Assembly: GCF_009768885.1 (NCBI RefSeq)
Contig: NZ_WSQA01000007.1
Location: forward strand, 151,448-215,447
Length of the DNA stretch: 64,000 nt
Direction of reading: 5' to 3'
Source of the DNA: Sphingobacterium humi
GTDB taxonomy: Bacteria; Bacteroidota; Bacteroidia; Sphingobacteriales; Sphingobacteriaceae
The notes under the pieces are model-generated. The model ran no database searches, was not told where the DNA came from, and saw only the letters and a program-made list of their open reading frames with translations. The position numbers were made by a program, and so were the translations under genes. Below, piece after piece: positions 10,101 to 18,252 of this stretch; within the stretch, counting starts at the first letter, position 1; each line of letters opens with the position of its first letter.

Positions 10101-10817
10101 GCGTTGAACATCCTCAGCATTAATTTTAACTGCAGCACCTGTAAATTTCTTTCGATCAATATTCTGGTAGCCGGTATTAATTACTACCACATCCAACTCC
10201 TTTACAAGGGAAGAAAGGGTTACTTGGATATAATCCTGACCGCTATATACCATTTCCTTTTCCAAGTAACCCAGATATTTAAAATATAACACATCTTGGG
10301 GGGCTCCCATTATGCTAAATTCTCCTGCTTGATTGCTCGAGGTCATTGTTTTCTTTCCCCTGATACCAATGGATACGCCTGACAATGGTTTTCCATCAAT
10401 CGACTTTACTATTCCACGAATTGACTTCTGCTGAACTTTGGGGTGCGGTTCAATGACTATCCGATCATCAAATAAGGAGTAGGTAATATTCTTCCCTCTA
10501 AAGAGTTGATCTAATACTTCTTTCATAGTCCGATTATTCATAACCATACTCACATTCTCCAACAAATCGGGATGTTGACTATAAATAAAGCGGATCTTTG
10601 TTTGTCGACTAAGCTCTTTTAAGATAGCCGTACGAGACAAGTTCTCTACATTTATGCTAGCTTGTCTATCAAGGATTCCTTGTGCATTAAGGTTGTCGGC
10701 CATACAAATATTCAATAGGAATACTATCGCCGAAATAGTTGCTACCGATAATCGCATAATTTTATAAATTATGTACAGCCGTTGGCTATTTTCGTAAATT
10801 ATTGTATTTTTATGCAC
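7164..10817 (-). CDS. SusC/RagA TonB-linked outer membrane receptor with STN domain
   Basis: 1217 residues. After a signal region (MRLSVATISAIVFLLNICMA) comes an STN domain at about 55-125 (TAILKELSRQTKIRFIYSQ). Next is a carboxypeptidase-regulatory-like domain (IRGIVKSIDGKPLSGVSIGI), then a TonB-box-like stretch (KELDVVVINTGYQ), the plug (RMLEGQAAGVSVQNVSGTFG and PLWVVDGVILED) and a large barrel. STN domains in such receptors pass a ligand signal to a FecR-type anti-sigma factor, which fits the FecR and ECF sigma genes directly upstream. Partner of the SusD encoded next. The ligand is unknown; the presence of an HExxH lipoprotein hints at peptide or protein material, which is inference. Confidence 0.93.
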   Translation of the reverse strand: MHKNTIIYENSQRLYIIYKIMRLSVATISAIVFLLNICMADNLNAQGILDRQASINVENLSRTAILKELSRQTKIRFIYSQHPDLLENVSMVMNNRTMKEVLDQLFRGKNITYSLFDDRIVIEPHPKVQQKSIRGIVKSIDGKPLSGVSIGIRGKKTMTSSNQAGEFSIMGAPQDVLYFKYLGYLEKEMVYSGQDYIQVTLSSLVKELDVVVINTGYQNIDRKKFTGAAVKINAEDVQRPGVPDVSRMLEGQAAGVSVQNVSGTFGAAPKIRVRGSTSITGDNKPLWVVDGVILEDVINISNEQLSSGDPNTLLGSSVAGLNADDIESFQILKDVAATSLYGARAMNGVVLITTKRGKAGARAALSYSGNYSSYMKPGYQQFDIVNSYDQMSIFAEMERKGWLDYTDLANNPNGGVYTKLAQSLRFNEDGTAVVENSVSGRKAFLERYVYANTDWFDILFKNSLMQEHSLSLSSGTEKSQQYFSTSYLRDNGWSLGDKADRYTANVRSDFSISPKFSVGLITTASIRDQLTPGSLGRQSNPVTGEVSRDFDINPFSYALNTTRTLTPYDQQNSLEYFTMNYAPFNIINELQNNTIELRMLDLKVQGEAKYRLPKDINYSFVGSYRYVNTENEHKIREQSNMPMAYRAGTIYAGGPENATIADRNKFLYTDPADPDSRPVSVLPYGGFYTTNGDNLKSFYFRNSLDWTQSFNFRHTLRLFLSQELRFLDRVGKTFTGYGYQFDRGGTAYVDPNAIKREVEGSSTYYQMATFHDRYLAFAGNAAYSFLGKYQLNGTVRYDGSNQMGQSTTARWLPTWNISGSWNLDEEAFLKDSKAFNTLTLRATYGLNASMGNARNSSLIIRSASTKRPYLSEVEPVLNIENNPNKDLTWEKQYEFNMGVDAAMFNRRLEWTVDVYRRQGFDLIGLIRTSGIGGEAFKLANYADMQSQGIELMVKSQVFKRDNWGWKMQLTNAYNTGEITRLLNEPLIFHLIGNTGGAKVGYPVRGLFSIPFSHLDPNTGVPYFINEQGVKSTNVYLQSYETGYLNYEGNIDPTFTGGFYNMFNYKNLSLSALVTYSAGNKIRQNAIFQNQYTDLQAMSRDFLDRFVLPNDYQVPSIVEMRNASRLEGSAYQSYNYSTERVADGGFVRLKQVSLNYEIPHKLINRWGLNKLSLSVVGNNLYLIYADKKLNGQDPEFYGSGGVALPIPRQFTLSIKTSL

Positions 10818-10889
10818 TTGAAATCTAATTAGTTAGATGTTGTTCAAACAAAGGACTTCCACTCCCTTGGACAACAAGAGTTCAACATG

Positions 10890-10910
10890 GGGATACATTT
10901 TATGTATCCC
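10890..10910. other. Perfect hairpin in the FecR-SusC gap
   Basis: GGGATACAT and ATGTATCCC form a 9-bp perfect stem around a 3-base loop in the 201-base gap between fecR and susC. On the coding (minus) strand no T-run follows, so it is not a classic terminator. It could be an mRNA-stabilising or processing element, or a protein-binding palindrome. Confidence 0.5.
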
Positions 10911-11018
10911 TTTAATAATTCCTGAATTACCTTTTAGCTAAGAGGTTCGTAGATTAAAACCCTCGCTGAGGCATATTTGAAATGCAATCATTCTATACAT
11001 CGGGTAGATTTTAAAGGT

Positions 11019-12041
11019 TTATAATATTATTTTGGCTATTTTATTACTCGTCCAATCCACTTTACTTTGGGTAGATTGAGATATACTTGCCAATACCTTA
11101 CGAATAGGATCCGTTCGGTAAAATATGGCTGTTATTTTATGTTGTTTTGACTTGGGATTATTCACCTGAATTTCAACGCCATAAATCTGACTAATACGGA
11201 ATAATGCATCAGATAGCGGTGTTTCAGCAAATTCAAGGTTCCCTGTTTTATAGTATTCAGCAGACAGATTATTGCTCAACTGTTTCTTGATTAAGGTGCC
11301 TTGGCGGTCGTCATATTCTACCGCTTCATTTGGCACTAGAATTACATCGGCTATATTCTCCTTTTCTTGCATTTCTTGCTCGGCATGAACGGCTATCTTT
11401 CCTTCAATTAAAGAAATGGACTTATTGTGCAATTCTTTATACGCTTGGATGTGGAAACTTGTTCCGAGCACCTTTGTTTGCAGTTTTTCCATTTTTATAA
11501 AAAAAGGACATTGTGGGTTTTTTGTCACTTCAAAAAAACCGTCCCCCTCGAACTGAACTGTTCGACTTGCAACAGCACCAAATCGTTTCGGATATTGCAA
11601 GGAACTTCCGCCCTGCATCCAAACGGCTGTCCCATCAGAGAGTACAATTTTCTTACTCTCTCCAACTGGAACCTTTAATGACAACCATTCTTGCTGTTCC
11701 TGCTGTTGAATCTGCTCTTGTTTCCAATATTCCTGATATACATATACCATTGCGGCAGAAGCGAGACTAATTACTAAGGAAGCTGCAATCCATGAATATT
11801 TACCTATTTTATGGCGGCCTGGCAATTTCTGAATCTTTGTAGCTGATTGGTTATCTAAAATAATGGCGTCAAAAAGCTCCGCTACGAAAATATCCTTTTG
11901 CGCTGTCGGCAAATTGTCCCATTGGCTAACTTCAGACAGTGTTGATGTCGAAAGCCAATTTTCAATCCATTGCCTTTCTTCATCGGTACAGCAGTCTGTT
12001 ATATACCGCTCCAGGAGATTTTCAAATTCATTTAAGCTCAT
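11019..12041 (-). CDS. FecR-family anti-sigma factor
   Basis: 340 residues. The N-terminal cytoplasmic part (1-80) has the short helical region expected for the sigma-binding domain (FENLLERYITDCCTDEERQW). One membrane helix lies at about 83-101 (WIAASLVISLASAAMVYVY). The periplasmic FecR domain follows, with LKVPVGESKKIVLSDGTAVW and GDGFFEVTKNPQCPFFIK, then a C-terminal region with ETPLSDALFRISQIYGVEIQ that resembles an STN-interacting domain. It probably holds the sigma factor encoded 104 bases upstream until the STN domain of the downstream SusC signals ligand. The order sigma-FecR-SusC is the usual cell-surface signalling layout in Bacteroidota. Confidence 0.92.
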   Translation of the reverse strand: MSLNEFENLLERYITDCCTDEERQWIENWLSTSTLSEVSQWDNLPTAQKDIFVAELFDAIILDNQSATKIQKLPGRHKIGKYSWIAASLVISLASAAMVYVYQEYWKQEQIQQQEQQEWLSLKVPVGESKKIVLSDGTAVWMQGGSSLQYPKRFGAVASRTVQFEGDGFFEVTKNPQCPFFIKMEKLQTKVLGTSFHIQAYKELHNKSISLIEGKIAVHAEQEMQEKENIADVILVPNEAVEYDDRQGTLIKKQLSNNLSAEYYKTGNLEFAETPLSDALFRISQIYGVEIQVNNPKSKQHKITAIFYRTDPIRKVLASISQSTQSKVDWTSNKIAKIIL

Positions 12042-12145
12042 GTTATTAGGTTCTTTATACTAGCTAAGACACATGAACACAAATAAGTACTATAGGAATT
12101 TTGATTTTTTTTTAAAATATTATAAAATAGAGCTTAAAACAGCTT

Positions 12146-12745
12146 TTAGTGTGCTGTACAAAGATTTATGATCACGATGATCATAAAAATAAAAGTAGTC
12201 AACCAGAGAAGGATAACTCTTCTTACTACCGTTCTGATAATGTTCATTGCGGTGTTAAGCTGATTCTTCACGGTTTGCTCAGAAATATTCAATTGCTCAG
12301 AAATCTCTTTATGACTTAGGTTTGCCTCCTTACTTAAGAGATAGATCTCGCGTACCTTAGGAGGCATCTTTGATTTCGCCTTTTCAATAAGGTCTTGCAG
12401 CTCCTTATATTCTACAAAGCTATCAGGCCCTTGGTAAAATTGATGATCCATTTTAATAAGGTGATTGGAATAGGCGGTCTTATAGCTGTTTTTGCGATAA
12501 TGGTTAATGATGCGCTTATTTAATGAACTGTACAAATAAGCCTTTAAAGAATACTTTACATCTATCTCTTGCCTTTTTTCCCAAATATTGGTAAACAGAT
12601 CATGAATCAAATCTTTCGCTTCTTCTAAAGACTCAACCCGTTGTGCTGCATATTGAACCAAGACCTTTACATATTTTTGATATATACATTGATAGGCATC
12701 ATCATTGCCGCTCTTGAAATCGTTGAACAAGGCTAAATCTTTCAA
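12146..12745 (-). CDS. ECF RNA polymerase sigma factor (FecI-like) with C-terminal hydrophobic tail
   Basis: 199 residues. Region 2 is seen as KDLIHDLFTNIWEKRQEID and SLKAYLYSSLNKRIINHYRK; region 4 as MPPKVREIYLLSKEANLSHK and ISEQLNISEQTVKNQLNTAM. It should direct RNA polymerase to the promoter of the import island. Unusually, the last 25 residues (about 175-199) are strongly hydrophobic (ILLWLTTFIFMIIVIINL) and look like a membrane helix, which could tether the sigma factor next to its FecR partner. The gap upstream (12746-12956) is AT-rich and carries the promoter region; I could not fix a clear -7 box there. Confidence 0.92.
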   Translation of the reverse strand: MKDLALFNDFKSGNDDAYQCIYQKYVKVLVQYAAQRVESLEEAKDLIHDLFTNIWEKRQEIDVKYSLKAYLYSSLNKRIINHYRKNSYKTAYSNHLIKMDHQFYQGPDSFVEYKELQDLIEKAKSKMPPKVREIYLLSKEANLSHKEISEQLNISEQTVKNQLNTAMNIIRTVVRRVILLWLTTFIFMIIVIINLCTAH

Positions 12746-12956
12746 ATTAGATTAATTGGTACACAGATAGATTAGCAGTAAATATAAATAATAGAAGAAA
12801 AGAACAAAACAATAAAATAAATAATGTTATAATTTTTATCCTAATAACAGTTTAAATAAACTAAAATTTAATATTTATTGATTTTTGTAACTTTTACAAA
12901 GAGGTTTTCCGCCTGAATGAAGATATCAGGAGAAGTGATTAATAATCAAAAAACAC

Positions 12957-14345
12957 CTACTTAAAATAAATCCTCAACATTTCCTTTCGCAGTTCATTTT
13001 CCACCTTCAACTTAGCCAGGTTCATTTCATTATTAAACAAATCCACCCGCGATTTATTCAGGTCATACATATTCACCACACCCGACTCATAGGCCTTCAT
13101 CGACATCTCAAACACCTCCTTAGAAATTTCGATGCGCTCTTCAGCGATGTTTATCATGCCACGGGTTTGGTTATAGGCCATGATTTCAGCATGAATCTTC
13201 CCCTTCAGTTCATTTTCCAAATGGGCGATAGCATTCAGTTGCCGCTCTTCGTTATACCTCGATTGCTGAACCATACTTCGGTCAGCATAGCGGTTTACGA
13301 TAGGAATCGCCAAACGGATTCCCACCCGATTGATGACATTGTTTTTCCATTGTTCCAGGATGGGATCCCGAACAGCATCGCTATTGTTTCGGTGGATAAA
13401 GTTTGTACCCAAGGCATAATAGCCGTATAGCTTAGGCTTTAGGTTCGCCTTAAACAGTTTAGTATCCTCCTGAACCGAAATCAGCCGGCTCTTTTCGGCC
13501 TGCACGGCGGCATATTGCTGAATCGTTTCCTCCACTTGATCTGTTGGGAAAATCGCCGCAGCGGGCGATGCCTCGGCTAACACATCCTTCACCAGCGCCT
13601 GCGTAATCGGCACATCGACTTGCAGAAAATTAAGCAATAGAAAAACGGTCTTATCCAAGTTCAGCTTTTTTGCGGCCAATTCATACAGCCCTTGATTATA
13701 CTCCTGCTTGGCCTGCGCCAGTTCAAATTTGGTAATTACCCCCACTTCAAATTTCCGGGTCGACTGCTGCAATAACTGCGCAAGATTGTCCACATTCTCT
13801 TGCGCGATGGCCAGCATTTGCTGGTTCAACAACACCTCAAAATAATGCTCATAAAGCTTCATCAGCACCTTATTCTTTACTTCCTGCTGCTCAAATTGCG
13901 CTGTTAGCAATTCAAAACTACGCTGCTGCTCACGCAAGGCCTGCGCCCCAAAATTATAGAGCAGCATACTCGTTTCCAGGCCCATTTCATTGCTAAAATC
14001 TGTATATAACTTGCGAAAATTCTGACTCGGATTATCCGGTGTTGGAGCCAACTCCGACTTGTATAGGTACTCATACAGAATATCCATTTCCCGATTACGG
14101 GGGTAGGCATTAAAATAATTGTTAAAGTAAGCCTCAACACTTGGAATCCAATACTTTTCTGCGGCCTTTAACTTCTCTTCCGAGAGCTGCACAACGATCC
14201 TTGCATCCCGGATTTCATAATGATTCGAAAGGGCAATCTCCTTGCATTTAGCCAGCGTAAATACTGTCGTATCCTGCGCCAACAAGCCCTTCCAAAACAG
14301 GATCAAGCCAAAAATTAAGACAATGCTAACCCTTGTTTTCGCCAT
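12957..14345 (-). CDS. TolC-family outer membrane channel of a peptide exporter
   Basis: 462 residues: signal peptide (IVLIFGLILFWKGLLAQ), then two long coiled-coil-rich halves typical of TolC-like outer membrane efflux proteins. Examples are LAKCKEIALSNHYEIRDARI near the start and MYDLNKSRVDLFNNEMNLAK near the end. The start at 14345 overlaps the end of the ABC transporter gene by 31 bases, showing tight coupling. With the HlyD and C39-ABC proteins encoded upstream it should form a complete type I secretion channel across both membranes. The probable cargo is the GG-leader peptide encoded at 17701-17868. Confidence 0.88.
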   Translation of the reverse strand: MAKTRVSIVLIFGLILFWKGLLAQDTTVFTLAKCKEIALSNHYEIRDARIVVQLSEEKLKAAEKYWIPSVEAYFNNYFNAYPRNREMDILYEYLYKSELAPTPDNPSQNFRKLYTDFSNEMGLETSMLLYNFGAQALREQQRSFELLTAQFEQQEVKNKVLMKLYEHYFEVLLNQQMLAIAQENVDNLAQLLQQSTRKFEVGVITKFELAQAKQEYNQGLYELAAKKLNLDKTVFLLLNFLQVDVPITQALVKDVLAEASPAAAIFPTDQVEETIQQYAAVQAEKSRLISVQEDTKLFKANLKPKLYGYYALGTNFIHRNNSDAVRDPILEQWKNNVINRVGIRLAIPIVNRYADRSMVQQSRYNEERQLNAIAHLENELKGKIHAEIMAYNQTRGMINIAEERIEISKEVFEMSMKAYESGVVNMYDLNKSRVDLFNNEMNLAKLKVENELRKEMLRIYFK

Positions 14346-16474
14346 AGTGAAGCATACTTTTCATTTTTCGCCAATAATTCCTGGTGTGTTCCCTCTTCAA
14401 TTAAAGCCCCGTCTTCAATCACAATAATCTTGTCAGCCGCTGCGATGGTACTCAAGCGATGCGCAATCACAATCATGGTTTTCCCTTGTTCCTTAAACTT
14501 CCGGAGCGCCGCCTGCACAAAACTCTCCGCATCGGAATCTAAGGAAGAAGTAGCTTCATCCAGAATCAGGATTTCCGGATCCCGATAGAGTGCCCGTGCA
14601 ATTGCGATGCGTTGCTTTTGTCCGCCAGATAACAAGGCACCATCTTCACCGAGGTGCGTTTGAAAACCATTCGGTAAGCTTTCAATAAAACTTAAGATCC
14701 CGATATCCTTGCTGATGGCAATAATGCGTTCCATATCCGGATGCTCATCCCCTAGCGCAATATTATCAATCACGTTTCCCGAGAAGAGGTGGATTTGCTG
14801 CGGCACGGCCGCTACCAACTTCCGCAGGGAGTAATTAGAAATATACTTGATATCATATTCGCCGATTTGAATTTTCCCTTCCTGCAAAGGGTAAAGGTTT
14901 TGCAGGAGGTTAGAAATGGTGCTTTTACCCGATCCACTTTCGCCTATCAGTGCGGTAATTTTCCCTTTCTCAAAGGTACAGGAGAAATCTTCGAACACAT
15001 CGCGTCGGGTGCCATAAGAAAAACTGATATGCTCCAGGCGCACATCCCCAATCTGGGAAGGTTTCAGATCAAATTTCTCTAGGGTTTCCTCGCGCTCTAG
15101 GTCCATAATTTCAAACAAGCGGTCAGAAGCGATCAAAGCACTCTGGATCGTTTTGTTTGCATTCACCAAACTGCTTATTGGCCCTGTTAAATAGCCTATT
15201 AAGGCATAAAAAGACAAGAGTTCGCCAGCTGTAATTTCCTTATTGATTACGAAATATGCCCCTACCCAAATCAGAATAATGGTAAAAATGCGGGAGATAA
15301 CCTCCGTTGATTTCCCGGAAAACAGCACATTCTTCATCGAGCGATAAACCGATTTCAACAATCGATCAAAAGCATTATCGGTTTTATTTTTCTGAAAACC
15401 CTCCACGCCAAATTGTTTTACGGTTTTCATCGCATTCAACGATTCCACCAATTGGCTTTGCAACACTGCAGAATCCTCCATTACCTTCCGCTCCACCTGC
15501 TTGTTCAAGCGATTCACAACCACATACACCAACACATATAAGGGTATGGACAATAGCATAATCGTTGCCAAGCGCCAATGGTAAGTAAACATAACAGCAA
15601 AGCTGAACAGAATGGTGAAGAAATGAACCAATAGCTCTACGGAAACATCATTGATAAAACTTCGGATTTTAACCGCATCGTTAATGCGGGAGGTGATCTC
15701 ACCAATCTTCATGGTATCAAAAAAGCGCTGCGGCAAATCCAACAAATGCTTATAGTAGCCTAATATCAAATGCCGATCGATTTTCTGACCGGTCTGAAAA
15801 ATATAGAGTTCTTGTAAATAGCCGATAATGATCTGGAAGAACAGGATAATAAGCATGCCTACCGACAATAGATTCAGCAAGCGCAGATTCCCATCAATCA
15901 GCACATAATCGGTTATTTTTTGAATATATATGGCCATAGAAAGGCCCAATACCGTATACACAATCGCACCTAGCAAACTCTGGAAGAGGATAGATCGATG
16001 CGGCTGAATTAAGGCCACAAAGCGCCTAAACCGACTAACCCTTTCGTTTTTAGCTTCAAAATATTCATTCGGCTCCGCAAGAATCAATACTCCGGTCCAC
16101 ATCGTATTAAACTCCTCCTGACTCATTTCCTGCATTTCTCCAAACTCAGGATCCATGAATTTAACCTTGCCCCTGCGCACCTGATAAACCACTACATAAT
16201 GCAGATGAACTTGATTTTTGACCACATGGGCAATGGCAGGCAAAGGCACCCCATCCAGATAAAGTTCTTCCGCTTTCACGCCCTTGGCCTTAAAGCCCAT
16301 CTTCTCCAAACCAACCACGAGTCCTAGGGCATTGGTGCCACGGGTATCGGTATGGCAGATCTGCCGTATTTTCGCAATAGGTAAATAGAGGTCATAATAG
16401 GCTCCTATCGAGGCTAAGCAAGCGGCACCACAGTCTTTTAAATCCTGCTGTTTTACACGTATTCCTTTCTTCAT
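14315..16474 (-). CDS. Peptidase-containing ABC exporter (C39 family, bacteriocin type)
   Basis: 719 residues in the usual three-domain layout. The N-terminal C39 cysteine peptidase (1-135) has an intact triad: Cys15 in QQDLKDCGAACL, His92 in LHYVVVY and Asp108 in FMDPEFG. Six transmembrane helices span about 155-440. The C-terminal nucleotide-binding domain has Walker A GESGSGKST, signature LSGGQKQRIAIARAL and Walker B ILILDEATSSLD. C39 exporters cut double-glycine leaders and export the mature peptide. The gene lies 1 base after hlyD and overlaps tolC. With all catalytic residues present it should be active in processing. The leader it recognises is probably that of the small upstream gene. 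Confidence 0.94.
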   Translation of the reverse strand: MKKGIRVKQQDLKDCGAACLASIGAYYDLYLPIAKIRQICHTDTRGTNALGLVVGLEKMGFKAKGVKAEELYLDGVPLPAIAHVVKNQVHLHYVVVYQVRRGKVKFMDPEFGEMQEMSQEEFNTMWTGVLILAEPNEYFEAKNERVSRFRRFVALIQPHRSILFQSLLGAIVYTVLGLSMAIYIQKITDYVLIDGNLRLLNLLSVGMLIILFFQIIIGYLQELYIFQTGQKIDRHLILGYYKHLLDLPQRFFDTMKIGEITSRINDAVKIRSFINDVSVELLVHFFTILFSFAVMFTYHWRLATIMLLSIPLYVLVYVVVNRLNKQVERKVMEDSAVLQSQLVESLNAMKTVKQFGVEGFQKNKTDNAFDRLLKSVYRSMKNVLFSGKSTEVISRIFTIILIWVGAYFVINKEITAGELLSFYALIGYLTGPISSLVNANKTIQSALIASDRLFEIMDLEREETLEKFDLKPSQIGDVRLEHISFSYGTRRDVFEDFSCTFEKGKITALIGESGSGKSTISNLLQNLYPLQEGKIQIGEYDIKYISNYSLRKLVAAVPQQIHLFSGNVIDNIALGDEHPDMERIIAISKDIGILSFIESLPNGFQTHLGEDGALLSGGQKQRIAIARALYRDPEILILDEATSSLDSDAESFVQAALRKFKEQGKTMIVIAHRLSTIAAADKIIVIEDGALIEEGTHQELLAKNEKYASLWRKQGLALS

Positions 16475-17557
16475 CTAGCCGAGATTAGGGTTCAACCAAT
16501 TGTCAACCTTGTCGAATAAAAGCTGCCACAGCGTTCTATCTAACAAATAAAACCGCACATTAACCGTCATGCCCTTTTCTATATGTCCTTTGTAGCCATT
16601 TTTCAATTGTAAATAAGGCGCATCCATGTTGCAATACACCACAAAAAATGGCGCCTTGTCGTTTTCCGTAAAACGCAGGTTCTTTTGTATTTCGAAGACC
16701 TCACCCGTGAGCAAACCCCATTGATTGTAATTAAAAGTTTCGATCTGCGCTTTTATCGGTTGTTTTTCCCGGATAAAGCCAATATCGCGAGGCGATACCT
16801 GGGCTTCAATGACTAAGGAGGCTTCGGGTGAAATAACACCAATTTGGGTTCCCGGCGTAACAAAGGCATTAAGTTGGATGCCTGAAAAATCAACCAGCCG
16901 ACCATCTACCGGACTGGTGATGACATGGTTTGCAATCTGCCGTTGTGTGGTATTTATTTCACGTCTATTTTCGCGTAGCGTACGTTCAAGATCGCGCTTT
17001 TCCACTTGCCAGGTCGCCAGCTGTTGGGAGTGCGTGTTCTCTAACTGTCGCTTTAGGTTTTCTACTTTATACCGGTTCTTATCGTATTCAGCCTGCGTGT
17101 ATATCCCTTCTTCAAAAAGCTTTTTGACCCGATCGTAATCACGAACCGCCAAGTCGTACTCCGATTGGATTTGCCCCATCTTTTCCTGATAGGCCGCCAC
17201 CTGCTGCTGATAAACGCCTGTTTGCATGGCCGTCATCTTCCCTGCAGTTAAGCGATTCAAATCAGCTTGCTGGGCGTTAAAGTCTTGAAATTGCCGGCTT
17301 TGGTAGGATGCATATTCATGCAGCTGATCGGTATTTAAAACCAATAAGGTATCTCCCTTCTTGAAGACCTGATTGTTGCGCTGAATATTTGATTTTACCA
17401 CACGCCCTTCTACCATGGATATTATCGGGTTATTACTATTTAAATCATTAACAATGCCGGGAGCGGTTGTTGAGATGGGAACTTTTATGAAGGGTAAGGC
17501 TATAAATACAGCCAGAAAAAAGAGAACTAAGATAAGGTAGATACTTCTGCCTCGCAT
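16475..17557 (-). CDS. HlyD-family secretion adaptor protein
   Basis: 360 residues. One N-terminal membrane helix (IYLILVLFFLAVFIALPFIK) is followed by a short lipoyl-like half (IISMVEGRVVKSNIQRNNQV). A long coiled coil covers about 85-205 (rich in Q, R, L and E), and the second half barrel reads VITSPVDGRLVDFSGIQLNA. This is the periplasmic adaptor that joins the inner-membrane ABC exporter to the TolC channel. The gene sits between the peptide gene and the transporter, abutting the latter. Length and architecture are ordinary for Bacteroidota bacteriocin-type exporters. Confidence 0.92.
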   Translation of the reverse strand: MRGRSIYLILVLFFLAVFIALPFIKVPISTTAPGIVNDLNSNNPIISMVEGRVVKSNIQRNNQVFKKGDTLLVLNTDQLHEYASYQSRQFQDFNAQQADLNRLTAGKMTAMQTGVYQQQVAAYQEKMGQIQSEYDLAVRDYDRVKKLFEEGIYTQAEYDKNRYKVENLKRQLENTHSQQLATWQVEKRDLERTLRENRREINTTQRQIANHVITSPVDGRLVDFSGIQLNAFVTPGTQIGVISPEASLVIEAQVSPRDIGFIREKQPIKAQIETFNYNQWGLLTGEVFEIQKNLRFTENDKAPFFVVYCNMDAPYLQLKNGYKGHIEKGMTVNVRFYLLDRTLWQLLFDKVDNWLNPNLG

Positions 17558-17700
17558 AGAAAACGTTAAGATGGTTTATATATTACAACAAACAAGAGCA
17601 GGCATAGGTCCTACTCTTATTCATTATCGAAGAAAAAATGTACTTAGCACATCTTAAAAATAAAGCCCTGCAATTATCAAAATAAAGGAGGACTTGAGAC

Positions 17701-17868
17701 TTAATTTGTTCCGGTAATTTTAGCCAGAAAATTAGCAATAAAATCAGTGATCTTATTACCAATAACATTTCCTGTTCTGATAAATAAGGTTAACCATTCT
17801 GTAAAACTCATGGTTCCACCTTCTACAGCACGAAGCTCCTCGCTGTTTAAGTCTTTAAAATTTTTCAT
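17701..17868 (-). CDS. Double-glycine leader peptide, predicted secreted cargo (bacteriocin or signal)
   Basis: 55 codons from ATG 17868 to TAA 17701. The leader MKNFKDLNSEELRAVEGG matches the LSxxELxxIxGG consensus cut by C39 peptidases, with Glu and Leu in the expected places and GG at residues 17-18. The predicted mature peptide has 37 residues, starts TMSFTEWLTL and ends FLAKITGTN. It is amphipathic with no Cys, so no disulfide or lanthionine bridge is possible. It lies 143 bases upstream of hlyD on the same strand, so the order is peptide > HlyD > C39-ABC > TolC. A promoter match lies directly upstream. No immunity gene is evident. A peptide pheromone is an alternative to a bacteriocin. 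Confidence 0.85.
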   Translation of the reverse strand: MKNFKDLNSEELRAVEGGTMSFTEWLTLFIRTGNVIGNKITDFIANFLAKITGTN

Positions 17869-18252
17869 AGCTTAATGGTTTTGAATTAATAGTGTTTTTT
17901 GTGTGTGATATCATACAAATTTAGAGGATTAAACTTTCCGCTAAACTTAATACCAAGAGAAAAATAATCTTGTAGAAATACACCTACAAGCACCTCTAAG
18001 GCAGATTAATAAAACATCAGCTGCTAGCTATCAACTCATAAGGCAACAATTATGCTTAGAAAAGCAGCAATAAAGAACCAAAAAGAAAAGGAATAATGAA
18101 CCTCCTAATGAAGGCAAAAAGGTATTGCATAAACAACCAAAACAGCACCTTTTAATCTTGACGACAAAGCCTAAAAGCACTCATTTAAGCAGAATAGGTT
18201 TACTGTTCCATTCGACCTCAAAAAAGGCTGTTGCTTAATTAATAAGAAACCG
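17869..18252. other. Intergenic stretch upstream of the GG-peptide gene
   Basis: 384 bases. Apart from the promoter above, the stretch is AT-rich. A 24-codon hydrophobic reading frame lies on the minus strand at 18056-18130 (starts MQYLFAFIRR), which I do not call a gene. No repeat or RNA gene is evident. Confidence 0.5.
17916..17945 (-). promoter_or_regulatory. Predicted promoter of the GG-peptide/exporter operon
   Basis: On the minus strand a perfect TAnnTTTG -7 box (TAAATTTG, 17916-17923) is preceded 18 bases upstream by TTTA (17942-17945), one base off the -33 TTTG consensus. It lies about 50 bases before the peptide start codon. The box and spacing fit the Bacteroidota housekeeping sigma factor. 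Confidence 0.6.

Noticed and set aside
17583..17768. 61-codon hydrophobic frame on the minus strand overlapping the GG-peptide gene
   Set aside because: It shares the strand but not the frame with the leader-peptide gene, which has a clear GG leader and a promoter; this frame has no recognisable features.
18056..18130. 24-codon hydrophobic frame (starts MQYLFAFIRR) upstream of the GG-peptide gene
   Set aside because: Too short and AT/T-rich to separate from chance, with no GG leader; only conservation could rescue it.
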